Assembly: GCF_003586445.1 (NCBI RefSeq)
Contig: NZ_CP030028.1
Location: forward strand, 3,176,501 to 3,240,500
Direction: 5' to 3'
DNA from: Bacillus sp. Y1
Lineage (GTDB): Bacteria > Bacillota > Bacilli > Bacillales > Cytobacillaceae
Length of the DNA stretch: 64,000 bases
In this document: positions 45,204-54,361 of the stretch, one piece after another
How the letters are laid out: the number at the start of each line of letters is the position of its first letter
How positions within the stretch are numbered: the first letter of the stretch is position 1
The notes under the pieces: model-generated
Database searches by the model: none
Told to the model about the DNA's origin: nothing
Seen by the model: only the letters and a program-made list of their open reading frames with translations
Translations under genes and position numbers: made by a program

Positions 45204-46852
45204 TGAATACATTAAATGCGAAAATTGATCCTCGTGATGGAAAATTAGTTATGGCCCATTTTTATGTGGCATTCATCGCTTTGGCTGTCGGTGGGTTGGC
45301 AGGACTTCTGCAAACGTTAGTACGTTCTGGAAAATTTGTTTTACCTGCAGGGATTGGCTATTATCAAATATTAACGGTTCACGGTGTTGTACTCGGGCTT
45401 GTTTTAACAACATTCTTCATTATGGGCTTTCAAATTGCTGCCACAAGTCGTACATCAGGTACATTATCCAATCTTCAAAGAAAATTAGGTTGGATTGGCT
45501 TTTGGTTAATGACTGCTGGGACGCTAATGACAGCAACAATGATTCTACTAAATAAAGCTTCTGTACTTTATACCTTTTATGCGCCATTACAAGCACATTT
45601 TATTTACTACCTGGGTCTAACACTTGTTGTGGTAGGAAGCTGGGTAGATGGAGCTGCAGTACTAGGTAAATATATTAGCTGGAGAAAGCAAAACCCTGGT
45701 CAGCCAAGTCCATTAATTACGTTCATGGCTGTTGTCAATACTATGTTATGGATTGTCGCAACAATAGGTGTTGCTGCAACCGTACTATTCCAATTACTTC
45801 CATGGTCACTCGGGATTGTTGATCGAGTGGACGTTCTAGTTAGCCGTACACTATTCTGGTATTTCGGACATCCACTTGTTTATTTCTGGTTATTACCTGC
45901 CTATATGGCATGGTATGTAGTCATTCCAAAAGTCATTGGTGCAAAAATCTTCTCTGATTCGCTTGCTCGTTTGTCCTTTATCTTATTTTTACTATTCTCT
46001 ATCCCTGTTGGTTTTCACCATCAGTTAATGGAGCCAGGAATTGATCCTGCTTGGAAGTTCTTACAGGTTATCTTAACCTTTTTAGTTGTCATTCCATCTT
46101 TAATGACCGCCTTTTCTCTCTTTGCCACTTTCGAGAGCTATGGTCGCTCAAAAGGAGCAACCGGACTCTTCGGATGGTTTAAGAAGCTTCCTTGGGGAGA
46201 TGCAAGATTCACGGTTCCTTTTATCGGAATGCTTTCATTCATACCTGCAGGTGCAGGTGGACTGGTGAATGCTTCTCATCAGTTGAATCAAGTGATTCAT
46301 AATACGATTTGGGTTACTGGACACTTCCATTTAACACTTGCAACCGCAGTTGTTTTAACTTTCTTCGGTATTTCTTACTGGCTGGTTCCACATGTAACAG
46401 GCCGAGTATTAACAAAAGCTATGAATAAACTTGCGATTTACCAAGGTGTTCTTTGGGCAATCGGTATGACCTTTATGTCTGGTGCGATGCACGCAGCTGG
46501 TTTACTAGGTGCACCACGTCGTTCTTCTTTTTCAGAGTATGGCGGAGCTGCTCAAGCTACTGAATGGATACCGTATCAAATCGCTCAAGCTGTGGGTGGC
46601 ACAATCCTTTTCATTGCGATTATTCTAATGCTTTACATTTTCGTGAATTTAGCATTTTTCGCTCCAAAAGGCGCAGAAGAATTTCCTATTGGAGAAGTTA
46701 GTGATAAAGCTGATAAAACACCAATGGTATTTGAGAACTGGAAACTTTGGTTAGGAATTACTGCGTTATTAATCTTGTTCGCTTACACCATACCATTTAT
46801 TGATATGATTCAGAATGCTCCAATCGGATCAAAAGGTTATAAATTATGGTAA
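45203..46852 (+). CDS. Cytochrome c oxidase subunit I (ba3 type)
   Basis: A 549-residue haem-copper oxidase core subunit with about 13 helices. Haem and CuB ligands are visible in LTVHGVVLGL, WYFGHPLVYFWLLP, GFHHQLMEP and VTGHFHLTLATAV. It reduces oxygen to water and pumps protons. The lack of the usual aa3 Tyr-His spacing in helix VI region and the HPLVYFWL motif place it in the B (ba3) family. A terminator follows at 46857, so the operon is three genes. Confidence 0.93.
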   Translation: MNTLNAKIDPRDGKLVMAHFYVAFIALAVGGLAGLLQTLVRSGKFVLPAGIGYYQILTVHGVVLGLVLTTFFIMGFQIAATSRTSGTLSNLQRKLGWIGFWLMTAGTLMTATMILLNKASVLYTFYAPLQAHFIYYLGLTLVVVGSWVDGAAVLGKYISWRKQNPGQPSPLITFMAVVNTMLWIVATIGVAATVLFQLLPWSLGIVDRVDVLVSRTLFWYFGHPLVYFWLLPAYMAWYVVIPKVIGAKIFSDSLARLSFILFLLFSIPVGFHHQLMEPGIDPAWKFLQVILTFLVVIPSLMTAFSLFATFESYGRSKGATGLFGWFKKLPWGDARFTVPFIGMLSFIPAGAGGLVNASHQLNQVIHNTIWVTGHFHLTLATAVVLTFFGISYWLVPHVTGRVLTKAMNKLAIYQGVLWAIGMTFMSGAMHAAGLLGAPRRSSFSEYGGAAQATEWIPYQIAQAVGGTILFIAIILMLYIFVNLAFFAPKGAEEFPIGEVSDKADKTPMVFENWKLWLGITALLILFAYTIPFIDMIQNAPIGSKGYKLW

Positions 46853-46856
46853 TAAC

Positions 46857-46887
46857 AAACAGCGCCTATTAATGGGCGCTGTTTTGT
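46857..46887 (+). terminator. Terminator of the oxidase operon
   Basis: AACAGCGCC paired with GGCGCTGTT around TATTAATG-like loop, then TTGTGGTTT. Confidence 0.8.
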
Positions 46888-46930
46888 GGTTTCTAAAGGT
46901 ATTTAATAGTTCTTTTCGGGACAAAAATTG

Positions 46931-48466
46931 TCATCCTACGTTTTTATTTTTAATTCCATAAATTCTCTCATATTTAGTATAAAGATAGTCAATTAAGTAG
47001 GAAGCATTCAGCCCTTCTCCAGTAATATCTTTAATCAATTCAAGAGGTAGCTTCATTTTCCCATGCTGATGAATGTTATTGGTTAACCATTCTTTTATTG
47101 GTAGAAGGTTCCCTCCCTCAAGTAACTGTTCATAATGGGGAATATCACTCAGCATAGCAGATTTTAGTTGCGCAGCATAAATATAACCAAGCGCATAGGA
47201 CGGAAAGTACCCAAAGCTTCCATCAGACCAATGAACATCTTGAAGGACTCCATTTGCATCATTATCTGGAGTAATCCCTAGGTATTGTTCATATTTTTCA
47301 TTCCATACTTTAGACAAGTCCTTTACTTCAATCTCATCATTAAAAATCCCTTTTTCAATTTCGTACCTGATCATAATATGCAATGCATAAGTTAGTTCAT
47401 CCGCTTCTATGCGAATAAGCGATGGCTTCGATTCATTGATTGCTCGGTAAAATTGTTCAATCGAAACATCCTGAAACTGAGCAGGAGCGTATTCTTTTAG
47501 TAAATCAAAATTACCTTTCCAAAAAGAAAGATTTCTACCGATGAAATTTTCATAAAATAGAGATTGTGATTCATGAATCCCCATAGATGTTCCCGTACAT
47601 AAAGGTGTTCCGATTAATGCAGGAGAAATATTCTGTTCATATACTGCATGTCCTGCTTCGTGTATCGTACCAAATATAGCTGTACGGAAGTCTTTTTCAT
47701 CATACTTCGTTGTCACACGAACATCCCCTGGATTTAATCCAGTCGCAAATGGATGAACCGTTTCATCTAATCTACCAGAGTCAAAATCATAGCCAACTTT
47801 CTTTAGTACCTCCAAGCTAAATTCTCTCTGTTTTTCCTTAGGAAAATGTTTATACAAGAATTGTGTGTTCGGCTTGTTTTCTGATTCCTTTATCTGTTGA
47901 ACAAGAGGAACGATTTTTTCTCGAAGCTCACTAAATACTTGATCAAGAATGTCAACTGTAATACCAGGCTCATACATATCTAGTAGAGTATTATATTTAT
48001 TTTCAGTGTAGCCCCAATACGTAATAAATTTTTTTGTCATTTCAACAATCTTTTCGAGGTATGGTTGAAACATGGAGAAGTTTGAAGCATCCTTTGCCTC
48101 TTCCCATACTGACTCAGATTTTGACTGAAGGATAACAAATTCTTTATATTCTTCAGCTGGAATTTTTTTGTTTCGATCGTATTCCTTTTTACACTCAGCA
48201 ACCGTTTTTTTTGTTATCTCACTCAGTTCATTATCATGTTCCACATTAGTTAAATTTGCTATGTATGCAGCCATTTCCTCAGAGGTTGACATTTTAAACA
48301 CTTCACTAGACAGCATACCAATGACTTCTGAACGCTGCTCCATCCCTTTTTTCGGTGCTCCTGTTCGAAGATCCCAATATATAAGTCCAAGCGCTTCTTT
48401 ATACGCACCCATCTTTTTAACATAATCCAAAAACTCTCGTTCCATCTGCTTTATGGCAGTAACCAT
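46931..48466 (-). CDS. ypwA: M32 family metallocarboxypeptidase (Taq type)
   Basis: A 511-residue zinc carboxypeptidase. The HEXXH site is in GTIHEAGHAVYEQ, with the downstream Glu in GIHESQSLFYENFIGR and the family motif DVRVTTKYDE. It trims C-terminal residues from short peptides. I choose the ATG at 48466, which has GAGGAGGGG 7 bases upstream; an in-frame ATG at 48583 would add an unlikely hydrophobic leader. Corresponds to B. subtilis YpwA. Confidence 0.9.
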   Translation of the reverse strand: MVTAIKQMEREFLDYVKKMGAYKEALGLIYWDLRTGAPKKGMEQRSEVIGMLSSEVFKMSTSEEMAAYIANLTNVEHDNELSEITKKTVAECKKEYDRNKKIPAEEYKEFVILQSKSESVWEEAKDASNFSMFQPYLEKIVEMTKKFITYWGYTENKYNTLLDMYEPGITVDILDQVFSELREKIVPLVQQIKESENKPNTQFLYKHFPKEKQREFSLEVLKKVGYDFDSGRLDETVHPFATGLNPGDVRVTTKYDEKDFRTAIFGTIHEAGHAVYEQNISPALIGTPLCTGTSMGIHESQSLFYENFIGRNLSFWKGNFDLLKEYAPAQFQDVSIEQFYRAINESKPSLIRIEADELTYALHIMIRYEIEKGIFNDEIEVKDLSKVWNEKYEQYLGITPDNDANGVLQDVHWSDGSFGYFPSYALGYIYAAQLKSAMLSDIPHYEQLLEGGNLLPIKEWLTNNIHQHGKMKLPLELIKDITGEGLNASYLIDYLYTKYERIYGIKNKNVG

Positions 48467-48600
48467 CCTGTCCCCTCCTCTAAAACCTTCTAGCAAAAAT
48501 TTTATCATAATTTTCAGGAAAAATCTTGAATAAATAAGAAAGGAGCAGACATCATTTGCTCTTAGATTGTCGACAAAAAGCATCGAGCTTTTTAGAAAAG

Positions 48601-48727
48601 GTTAATTTCCGCTCCAGGTGCTTGCTTTCCGGGGGGCGTTCGCCGAGCCTCCTCATCGCTTTGCTCTTGCGGGGTCTCGCCTGTAACGCTAATCCCCCAG
48701 GAGTCAAGCACCTTCCGCTCCAATTCA
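48601..48727 (-). repeat. GC-rich intergenic repeat, copy 1 (inverted)
   Basis: A GC-rich block in AT-rich surroundings. Read on the minus strand it starts GGAGCGGAAGGTGCTTGACTC and continues through CGAGACCCCG, GAGGCTCGGCG and CCGGAAAGC. The other copy at 48871-48999 follows the same order on the plus strand. Blocks of this type are common between genes in Bacillaceae. A 61-codon open frame across it is an accident of the repeat. Confidence 0.7.
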
Positions 48728-48870
48728 ACTAGTATACTTTTATCATTAATCAAAAACCTATTAATTAAGCTTTTCAAGTCCTAATTAATCGATAAATAAC
48801 ATGTTCGTGTTCATTTGTTTGATTTTGGACATCATGGTAAATCTCGTCGTAGTATATTACTTTAATTTAA

Positions 48871-48999
48871 TTGATTGGAGCGGAGGGTGGCGACTCCTGC
48901 GGGAAAAGAGGGAAAGTCGAGACCCTGAACTGAGCGTAGCAAGGGAAACGGCTCGGCCCCGCCCGCGGAAAGCGTCAACCCAAAGCGCAAATCTAACCA
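48871..48999 (+). repeat. GC-rich intergenic repeat, copy 2
   Basis: Reads GGAGCGGAGGGTGGCGACTC, then CGAGACCCTG, GGCTCGG and CGCGGAAAGCG. It is a diverged copy of 48601-48727 in opposite orientation, with about 140 bases of AT-rich sequence between them. No transposase or target duplication is visible. Confidence 0.7.
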
Positions 49000-49021
49000 C
49001 ACTTTTTTCATATAATTTAAA

Positions 49022-49072
49022 ATAAAAATGACTGTAGGCAACTCAAATCCCTCGAGCATGTCTACAGTCATA
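49022..49072 (-). terminator. Terminator after the DinG-family helicase
   Basis: ATGACTGTAG paired with CTACAGTCAT around a 24-base loop, with TTTTTATTTT on the minus strand side. Confidence 0.65.
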
Positions 49073-49097
49073 GCAGTATATCATTACAATCCTAGGC

Positions 49098-51008
49098 TTA
49101 TTTTGATACCGCTACAGGTAGGGCGGAATGTACGAGATCAATTATTTTCTGAGACTCGTTTTGATTCATTAAAATATGCACTTTTCCTTTGTCCTCATGT
49201 GTGCGTATTAAACGACCGATTCCTTGGCGAAGTCGGAGAAGCATATACGGAATATCGACTTCCTCAAAGGAATTTTCAGTACTCTCCCTTTTCGCAGTAA
49301 ATACGGGATCATGAGGTGGAAATGGAAGAGAAAAGATGAATACATTCTCTAATGAAGAACCTGGAATATCGAGTCCTTCCCATAAATGGGTGGAGCAAAG
49401 AACAGCACTCTCTTCCTGTTGAAATTTCGAAACTAACGTACTTATTTCTGCATCTCCCTCAAAATAGATAGGGAAAGGAAGTTTTTCACAGATATGACGT
49501 TTGAAATACTGTTGTTCTTCTTCATTGGAGAACAGAACTAGACCTCTTCCTCCAGCTTCCATCAATTGAGTAACAGTATACATACATTTTTCATCCACAG
49601 ATGTAAAGTAAGGCATCTGTATTTCCATCGCTTCTTCATAATTGAACGGTGAATTTACACGGAAAGATAAAAATTCATCTATTCCAAGACTTTTTGCAAT
49701 ATATGAAAAGGAGCCATTTTCGGATAGAGTTGCAGAAGAAAAAATGAATGGCTTTTTCTGTGAAAATACCTCTTCACGCATGATATCTTCCACCATTCTC
49801 GGCATAATCACAAGCGTTCGTTTTCCATCATGTTCTTCAAACCAAATAATTCCTTTAAGCTCCTTTAAAAATAAACTTAATGAATACGTTATCTGCTCCA
49901 GATAACCTTCGACAATCTTCAGGTCATATTCATTAATCACATATAATTCACTTTCAAAGACAAGTTCTTCTTCCAGATCCGATAATAAAGAGGCAAGTTT
50001 TTTCCCCTTCGCTAACACATCCGGTGTTTTTTTAATCATCTGTTTATCAGAGCCTACTGTCTTTTCAGATGCGTCCTGTAATACTTCAAAAAATCGTTCA
50101 CTAGCAATAATGGATTCGTCTATTAAGTTAAGGGTCTTATCTCTTACATCATTAGCGGTTAGACGCTCTAGTAATGTTTCAAGTGTTTGTTCTGTTAACT
50201 TATAGGTTAAAGCCTTTTGACTGGCATATTCTAAAAGATGACCCTCATCGAATACGACGCATGAGCTTTCAGGTAGTAGCGGAAGCTGGCCTTCGCGTTT
50301 TCTTGCTTCCTTAGTCCAAATATGCTCCATATAAAAATCATGAGAACAAATAATCAAGTCCTGTGAACTTCTGTAATAATCACGATGCAATGTTTGTCCA
50401 CATCTATGTCGCTGATCACAAGAAAAGCAGTCCTGTAAACTATCCCACGCTATTTCGTTCCACTGCTCGTTAGACAGTTGTGGAAAATCCTTACGATCTC
50501 CGTATCGTTCAAAGGATTGCATCGATATTCCTGTATGTACAAAATCAGGTAATTGATGGAACACATCCATATGTACATCGGAAGACGCAACGGATTGATC
50601 TAGTTTATTCAAGCATAAATACTGATCTCTTGATTTAGCTAAACGAACGTCAATATTAAGCTGTAACGCTTTTTCAAGCTTGGCTATATCTCCTTCTTTT
50701 TTGACAAGCTGTTCGATAAGTGTTTCATCTGCACAGGCAATAATTGCCGGTCGGTTTTTGTAACGAGCATAACAGATCGCATACAAGAGATAAACAATCG
50801 TCTTTCCCGTACCTACACCAGCTTCTGCAAACATCACTTTATTTTCTTGAAAGGCTTTTTCTAGTTGAAATGCCATATAGATTTGTTCGTCACGTACTTC
50901 AAAGCCCTCTTCTGGCAGTAAATCGTAGAACACATCCCCGATCCAATCCCCTAATTTCTCAAAGAAGGATTCAGATTTAGATAGGGTGAATGGTAGCTGT
51001 TTTTGCAA
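49098..51008 (-). CDS. ypvA: DinG/XPD family ATP-dependent helicase YpvA
   Basis: A 636-residue superfamily 2 helicase. Walker A is EAGVGTGKTIVYL (near residue 65), the DEAH-type box is VVFDEGHLLEY, and motif VI is LRQGIGRLIRT. Cysteines in QYLCLNK and DCFSCDQRHRCGQ could hold an Fe-S cluster as in XPD and DinG. It likely unwinds 5'-3' at repair or replication intermediates. The start is TTG with AGGAGGGG upstream. Confidence 0.88.
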   Translation of the reverse strand: MQKQLPFTLSKSESFFEKLGDWIGDVFYDLLPEEGFEVRDEQIYMAFQLEKAFQENKVMFAEAGVGTGKTIVYLLYAICYARYKNRPAIIACADETLIEQLVKKEGDIAKLEKALQLNIDVRLAKSRDQYLCLNKLDQSVASSDVHMDVFHQLPDFVHTGISMQSFERYGDRKDFPQLSNEQWNEIAWDSLQDCFSCDQRHRCGQTLHRDYYRSSQDLIICSHDFYMEHIWTKEARKREGQLPLLPESSCVVFDEGHLLEYASQKALTYKLTEQTLETLLERLTANDVRDKTLNLIDESIIASERFFEVLQDASEKTVGSDKQMIKKTPDVLAKGKKLASLLSDLEEELVFESELYVINEYDLKIVEGYLEQITYSLSLFLKELKGIIWFEEHDGKRTLVIMPRMVEDIMREEVFSQKKPFIFSSATLSENGSFSYIAKSLGIDEFLSFRVNSPFNYEEAMEIQMPYFTSVDEKCMYTVTQLMEAGGRGLVLFSNEEEQQYFKRHICEKLPFPIYFEGDAEISTLVSKFQQEESAVLCSTHLWEGLDIPGSSLENVFIFSLPFPPHDPVFTAKRESTENSFEEVDIPYMLLRLRQGIGRLIRTHEDKGKVHILMNQNESQKIIDLVHSALPVAVSK

Positions 51009-51044
51009 AGTAACCCCTCCTGTACTTTTTTCAGAATTAGCGAT

Positions 51045-51075
51045 AAAAAACTGACTCGTAAGCGAGTCAGTTTTA
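51045..51075 (-). terminator. Terminator after ypsC
   Basis: AAAACTGACTCG paired with CGAGTCAGTTTT around TAAG-like loop, followed by T on the minus strand (TTTTTTATCG). Confidence 0.85.
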
Positions 51076-51077
51076 AA

Positions 51078-52220
51078 TCATTTTATTTCTCTAGGTGGTC
51101 TCTTACCCCAGTATTGATAATAATTCGTTTGGATAAACCCATTAAACAATTTTCGTTTTTTCGTTGCTGGTTTTCCGTAACATTCTTCAAATCGTTCATT
51201 TGACGTTAGCATGTATACCGACCATGTTTCGTAAGGAGAGAAAGCTTGACCCATGTCAGTGTACATTTTTTCTACCGTTGGCCTATCCCCTAGTCTCTCT
51301 CCGTATGGGGGGTTCCCAACAATTACGCCATATTCCTTTGTCGTCGTAAAATCTTTTACTTGCATTTGTTTGAATTGAATTAAATCTCCTAAACCAGCTT
51401 CAAATGCATTAGCCTTAGCGATATTCACCATTTTATGGTCAACATCTGAACCAAAGATATCTATTTCTTGATCATACCTCGCAAGATCTTCCGCTTCATT
51501 TCTCGCATCTTCCCATAGCTTATCAGGAATCCAGTTCCATCCTTCGGACACGAACTCTCGGTTAAAGCCTGGCGCAATATTTTGCCCTATCATAGCAGCC
51601 TCTATCGGAATCGTTCCTGAACCACAAAAAGGGTCAACAAACGGGCGGTCTGGTGTCCAATTTGTTAACAGTACTAGTGCCGCTGCTAACGTTTCCTTAA
51701 TTGGTGCTTCCCCTTGTTCCGCACGGTATCCTCTTTTGTGTAAACCTGCTCCACTAGTATCAATGGTTATCATGGCAGTATCCTTCAAGAGGGATACTTC
51801 AATTTTAAACAGTGGACCATTTTCTTCGAACCAGCTTGTTCTCCGGTAATGGGTACTTAAACGATTAACAATCGCTTTTTTGACGATCGCTTGGCAATCA
51901 GAAACACTGAATAAAGTTGATTTTACTGACTTCCCCGACACAGGAAACTCAGCATTTTCTGGTAGGTATTTTTCCCAAGGTAATGCCTTTGTTTTTTCAA
52001 ACAATTCATCAAAGGTTTTGGCTTTAAATTCTCCTACTCTAATTTTCACTCGATCGGCTGTACGCAACCATAAATTACTCTTACAAATGGCAAGCTCGTC
52101 CCCTTGAAAGCGAACACGGCCATTTTCAACAGTACACTCATACCCTAAATCTCTTACTTCCTTCGCAACTACCGCTTCAAGCCCCATCGCTGCGGTAGCT
52201 ATTAATTCAAATTTCGTCAT
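51078..52220 (-). CDS. ypsC: THUMP-domain 23S rRNA guanine methyltransferase YpsC
   Basis: A 380-residue RlmL-type methyltransferase. An N-terminal THUMP RNA-binding domain (to about residue 155) precedes a Rossmann core with FVDPFCGSGTIPIEAA, DIFGSDVDHKMV and the NPPYGERL catalytic motif of N2-guanine methyltransferases. It lacks the second RlmK domain of the E. coli fusion. GAGGTGAAA precedes the ATG. It lies just after rnpB on the same strand. Confidence 0.9.
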   Translation of the reverse strand: MTKFELIATAAMGLEAVVAKEVRDLGYECTVENGRVRFQGDELAICKSNLWLRTADRVKIRVGEFKAKTFDELFEKTKALPWEKYLPENAEFPVSGKSVKSTLFSVSDCQAIVKKAIVNRLSTHYRRTSWFEENGPLFKIEVSLLKDTAMITIDTSGAGLHKRGYRAEQGEAPIKETLAAALVLLTNWTPDRPFVDPFCGSGTIPIEAAMIGQNIAPGFNREFVSEGWNWIPDKLWEDARNEAEDLARYDQEIDIFGSDVDHKMVNIAKANAFEAGLGDLIQFKQMQVKDFTTTKEYGVIVGNPPYGERLGDRPTVEKMYTDMGQAFSPYETWSVYMLTSNERFEECYGKPATKKRKLFNGFIQTNYYQYWGKRPPREIK

Positions 52221-52272
52221 CGTTTCACCTCAGACAGAATGTAACTTGCCTTATTTATTATATGTATAATAC

Positions 52273-52300
52273 AAGAAAAGCTCTCCAATAGAGGAGAGCT
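52273..52300 (-). terminator. Terminator of rnpB
   Basis: AGCTCTCCTC paired with GAGAGCT around TATTG, followed by TTTCTTGTAT on the minus strand. Confidence 0.85.
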
Positions 52301-52321
52301 ATCATTAGAAAACACTCATAC

Positions 52322-52745
52322 AATTCCATTAATAACGTTCTATAAGCCATGTTTTGTTCCTTTGTACTACAATCGACTGAACGTCTCGTACTCAGGTGGC
52401 AATCATCTATCTACAGATTCAACTGAACCTGTCCTTCTCCTCGTTCATTTCCTAAGAGAAGGTGCCCCTACCATAATTTGGGTTTCTCGCTCGTGGGGTT
52501 TACCTCGTTCCACCCCATTCATTTCTAAATGGGCTCCGTCACTGTGGCACTTTCAAGGTATTCATGCCATATCGAAATCGACTTAGGCATTTTCCCTGCC
52601 GTCAGCCAAGTAAAAACCTAGCTGCCCTAGCTTATGAATTGGCTAGGCACGAACACTACGGACATCTCAGACCGTGCGAGCATGGACTTTCCTCTACAAT
52701 TCACTTACGATCCTTGCAGCGATTACCCGAACGTTATTAACGAAC
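52322..52745 (-). ncRNA. rnpB: RNase P RNA, Bacillus type (type B)
   Basis: The catalytic RNA that matures tRNA 5' ends. On the minus strand the 5' region reads TAACGTTCGGGTAATCGCTGC; further on come GAGGAAAGTCCATGCTCGCAC, GACGGCAGGGAAAA, GAAAGTGCCACAGTGACG, GGTAAACCCC-type, GAGCGAGAAACCCAAAT and the 3' part GAGTACGAG...AACAAAACATGGCTTATAGAACG, all in the order of B. subtilis rnpB. Ends are estimated from the promoter and the pairing of AACGTT near both ends. A 74-codon open frame inside it is not a gene. Confidence 0.96.
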
Positions 52746-52752
52746 AATACAT

Positions 52753-52781
52753 ATTATATGTAATTATGAATGAAATATCAA
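52753..52781 (-). promoter_or_regulatory. Strong promoter of rnpB
   Basis: On the minus strand TTGATA (52776-52781) and TATAAT (52753-52758) are 17 bases apart, about 7 bases before the estimated RNA 5' end. Confidence 0.75.
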
Positions 52782-52805
52782 TGCCTTCTTACATGGGAAT
52801 TTCTG

Positions 52806-53111
52806 TTAATCGTATAATTTACTACCGAAAACATGTTTTTCTAGATTTGATAATCTTTTCAGGATATCAAAATTTGTTGTTCCAGCGGATGGTTGTTGAA
52901 CGGAAGGTCTTCTTACAGCTTCTTCTAATTGTTTTTTCAAACGTGCGTTTTCATGTTGAAGTTCTTCAATTTCTTGCTGTAGAATCTCATAATCTTTAAT
53001 TACTACATCAAGAAATTTGTCAACATCCTCCGGCTTGTAGCCTCTCATTGCTGTTTTAAATTCTTTTTCCAATATGTCTTTCGCTGTTAGCTTCACTTTA
53101 TCTATTTGCAT
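52806..53111 (-). CDS. gpsB: Cell division and elongation regulator GpsB
   Basis: A 101-residue DivIVA-like coiled-coil protein that shuttles PBP1 between side wall and septum. The N-terminal membrane-binding region ([28 protein letters not shown] split across residues 8-35) precedes a coiled coil (about 36-70), a short linker and the C-terminal trimerising helix ending [10 protein letters not shown]. The ponA gene at the window end encodes its known partner. Confidence 0.95.
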   Translation of the reverse strand: MQIDKVKLTAKDILEKEFKTAMRGYKPEDVDKFLDVVIKDYEILQQEIEELQHENARLKKQLEEAVRRPSVQQPSAGTTNFDILKRLSNLEKHVFGSKLYD

Positions 53112-53203
53112 TTATTATTTCACCTCGGTCACTCAAAGAAACATTATCTATATTTTTTCAAAAATATGCACTTTTGTCAATTTTTCTTTTATATGGGTAA
53201 CTT

Positions 53204-53770
53204 TTAATAAAAATCATTTTGCTTTTGCTGTACTTCTTCGACTAATAATTGAAGATCGTAGAAGTTTATTTGTGTGATGGGATATTCATTATTCTCTTGA
53301 TAATGTTTGGCGGTTTGCAGTAAGTATTTAGGGCTTCCGTCTCTTTCTTCGTCATATACAAGAAGCAATGCATCCGTTTTTTTGATGGCAAATTGGTTTT
53401 TAAGCCGAAACTGGGCTGGACTATCGTACTTCCTTTTTGTGACTGAGTCTACATAGTCGGCCTTTTGGATAATCGAGTGATACCACTCCTTATTTTTATC
53501 GCTCCAGTTACCTTCTTGATCTAAAAATGGGGTAATTATTGCTAGTTTTAAGTCAGGATAGTCCTTTTTCCGCAGTTCAATGACGACTTCTGCCGCCCAC
53601 ATTTCTACTCCGAGTTGACCTGATACCATTACCCATTCAAGCCCCTGGTCTATCAGCTTTAGAAGGGCCTTTTTTATAGCCAGTTTTATGTACACAACGC
53701 CAGGATCATTTTCTTTAAAAATCCCTAACTCACTGGCCTTATATCCAGATATATATACCATTTTAATCAA
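53204..53770 (-). CDS. ypsA: SLOG-fold protein YpsA (DUF1273)
   Basis: About 188 residues. A Rossmann-like SLOG domain with ISGYKASELGIF at the start and WVMVSGQLGVEMWAAE near residue 50, which matches YpsA motifs thought to bind a nucleotide ligand. YpsA is linked to cell division and oxidative protection in B. subtilis, mechanism unclear. I favour the TTG at 53770, 8 bases after GAGGGAG, giving MIKMVYISGYK; the long frame upstream runs through the cotD repeats and is not part of it. Located beside gpsB as in B. subtilis. Confidence 0.85.
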   Translation of the reverse strand: MIKMVYISGYKASELGIFKENDPGVVYIKLAIKKALLKLIDQGLEWVMVSGQLGVEMWAAEVVIELRKKDYPDLKLAIITPFLDQEGNWSDKNKEWYHSIIQKADYVDSVTKRKYDSPAQFRLKNQFAIKKTDALLLVYDEERDGSPKYLLQTAKHYQENNEYPITQINFYDLQLLVEEVQQKQNDFY

Positions 53771-53807
53771 TCGATTTGCTCCCTCTCTCAAGGCCTTATA
53801 TATGAAT

Positions 53808-53836
53808 AAACAAGGGCTTAATAATAAGCCCTTGTA
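53808..53836 (-). terminator. Terminator after cotD
   Basis: ACAAGGGCTTA paired with TAAGCCCTTGT around TTAT-type loop, between cotD and ypsA. Confidence 0.8.
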
Positions 53837-53846
53837 AGAAGTACTA

Positions 53847-54236
53847 TTATCTTCCAAAAGATGGTCCTGGTGCTCCTCCGAATCCTGGTGCTCCTCCGAA
53901 TCCTGGGCCTGCTCCAAAGCCTGGGCCTGCTCCTGGGCCTGCTCCGAATCCTGGGCCTGCTCCAAAGCCTGGTGCTCCTCCGAATCCTGGCGCTGGAAAT
54001 GGTCCAGGAACAGGACGAGGTGGTGCAAAGCTTTGAGTATGAGTCACTTCATTAACAACAGACTGTGTTTGTGGGAAGAAGTGTTGGTGATCATAATTGA
54101 TGTGATTTACAGTTGTTGTATGCTGAGGGTGAATATGTGGCACCACATTATTTGAGAAAGTATGATTTACACAGCATTTTGTTGGGTGAACGACAGCAGG
54201 TAATACATTAGTTGGTCCGCAATGTTTTTTAAACAT
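53847..54236 (-). CDS. cotD: Spore coat protein CotD with Gly-rich repeat tail
   Basis: A 129-residue inner spore coat protein. The N-terminal half follows CotD closely: HCGPTNVLPAVVHPTKCCVNH, then VVPHIHPQHTT and NHQHFFP-like His-rich sequence. The C-terminal 50 residues are tandem PGFGAGP/PGFGGAP repeats that B. subtilis CotD lacks. I use the ATG at 54236, which has AAAGGAG upstream. A sigma-K-type promoter lies 48 bases upstream, which fits late mother-cell expression. Confidence 0.88.
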   Translation of the reverse strand: MFKKHCGPTNVLPAVVHPTKCCVNHTFSNNVVPHIHPQHTTTVNHINYDHQHFFPQTQSVVNEVTHTQSFAPPRPVPGPFPAPGFGGAPGFGAGPGFGAGPGAGPGFGAGPGFGGAPGFGGAPGPSFGR

Positions 54237-54283
54237 ATTTGAGCTTCTCCTTTCGAATAGTGTTTTTTGTGTTTTACAATAAC

Positions 54284-54310
54284 AGCCTATGATAAAGGAG
54301 TCCATCTTGT
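54284..54310 (-). promoter_or_regulatory. Putative sigma-K promoter of cotD
   Basis: On the minus strand AC (54309-54310), 17 bases, then CATAGGCT (54284-54291), matching the AC-N16/17-CATANNNTA form of mother-cell late promoters. Confidence 0.5.
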
Positions 54311-54361
54311 ACTAATGCAAATACCTATTTTCGCTGATTTCTTTGTTATTAAACCCAAAGT

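Noticed and set aside
48574..48593. Hairpin AAAAAGC/GCTTTTT upstream of ypwA
   Set aside because: It is short, has no gene feeding it on either strand, and borders the repeat block; it may be part of the repeat's flank.
48592..49071. Open frames of 61, 74 and 69 codons between ypwA and ypvA
   Set aside because: They are created by the GC-rich intergenic repeats and have no protein-like composition or suitable start sites.
52362..52999. Plus-strand open frames of 74 and 121 codons
   Set aside because: The first lies inside the RNase P RNA; the second spans the rnpB promoter and antisense gpsB. Neither resembles a protein.
53762..54028. Long N-terminal extension of ypsA with DSEEHQ and EQAQ repeats
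   Set aside because: It is the cotD Gly-rich repeat read in another frame and crosses the cotD terminator; YpsA starts near 53770.
53861..54055. CRISPR-like tandem repeats
   Set aside because: The repeats are codon-periodic glycine repeats of cotD with no spacers or cas genes nearby.
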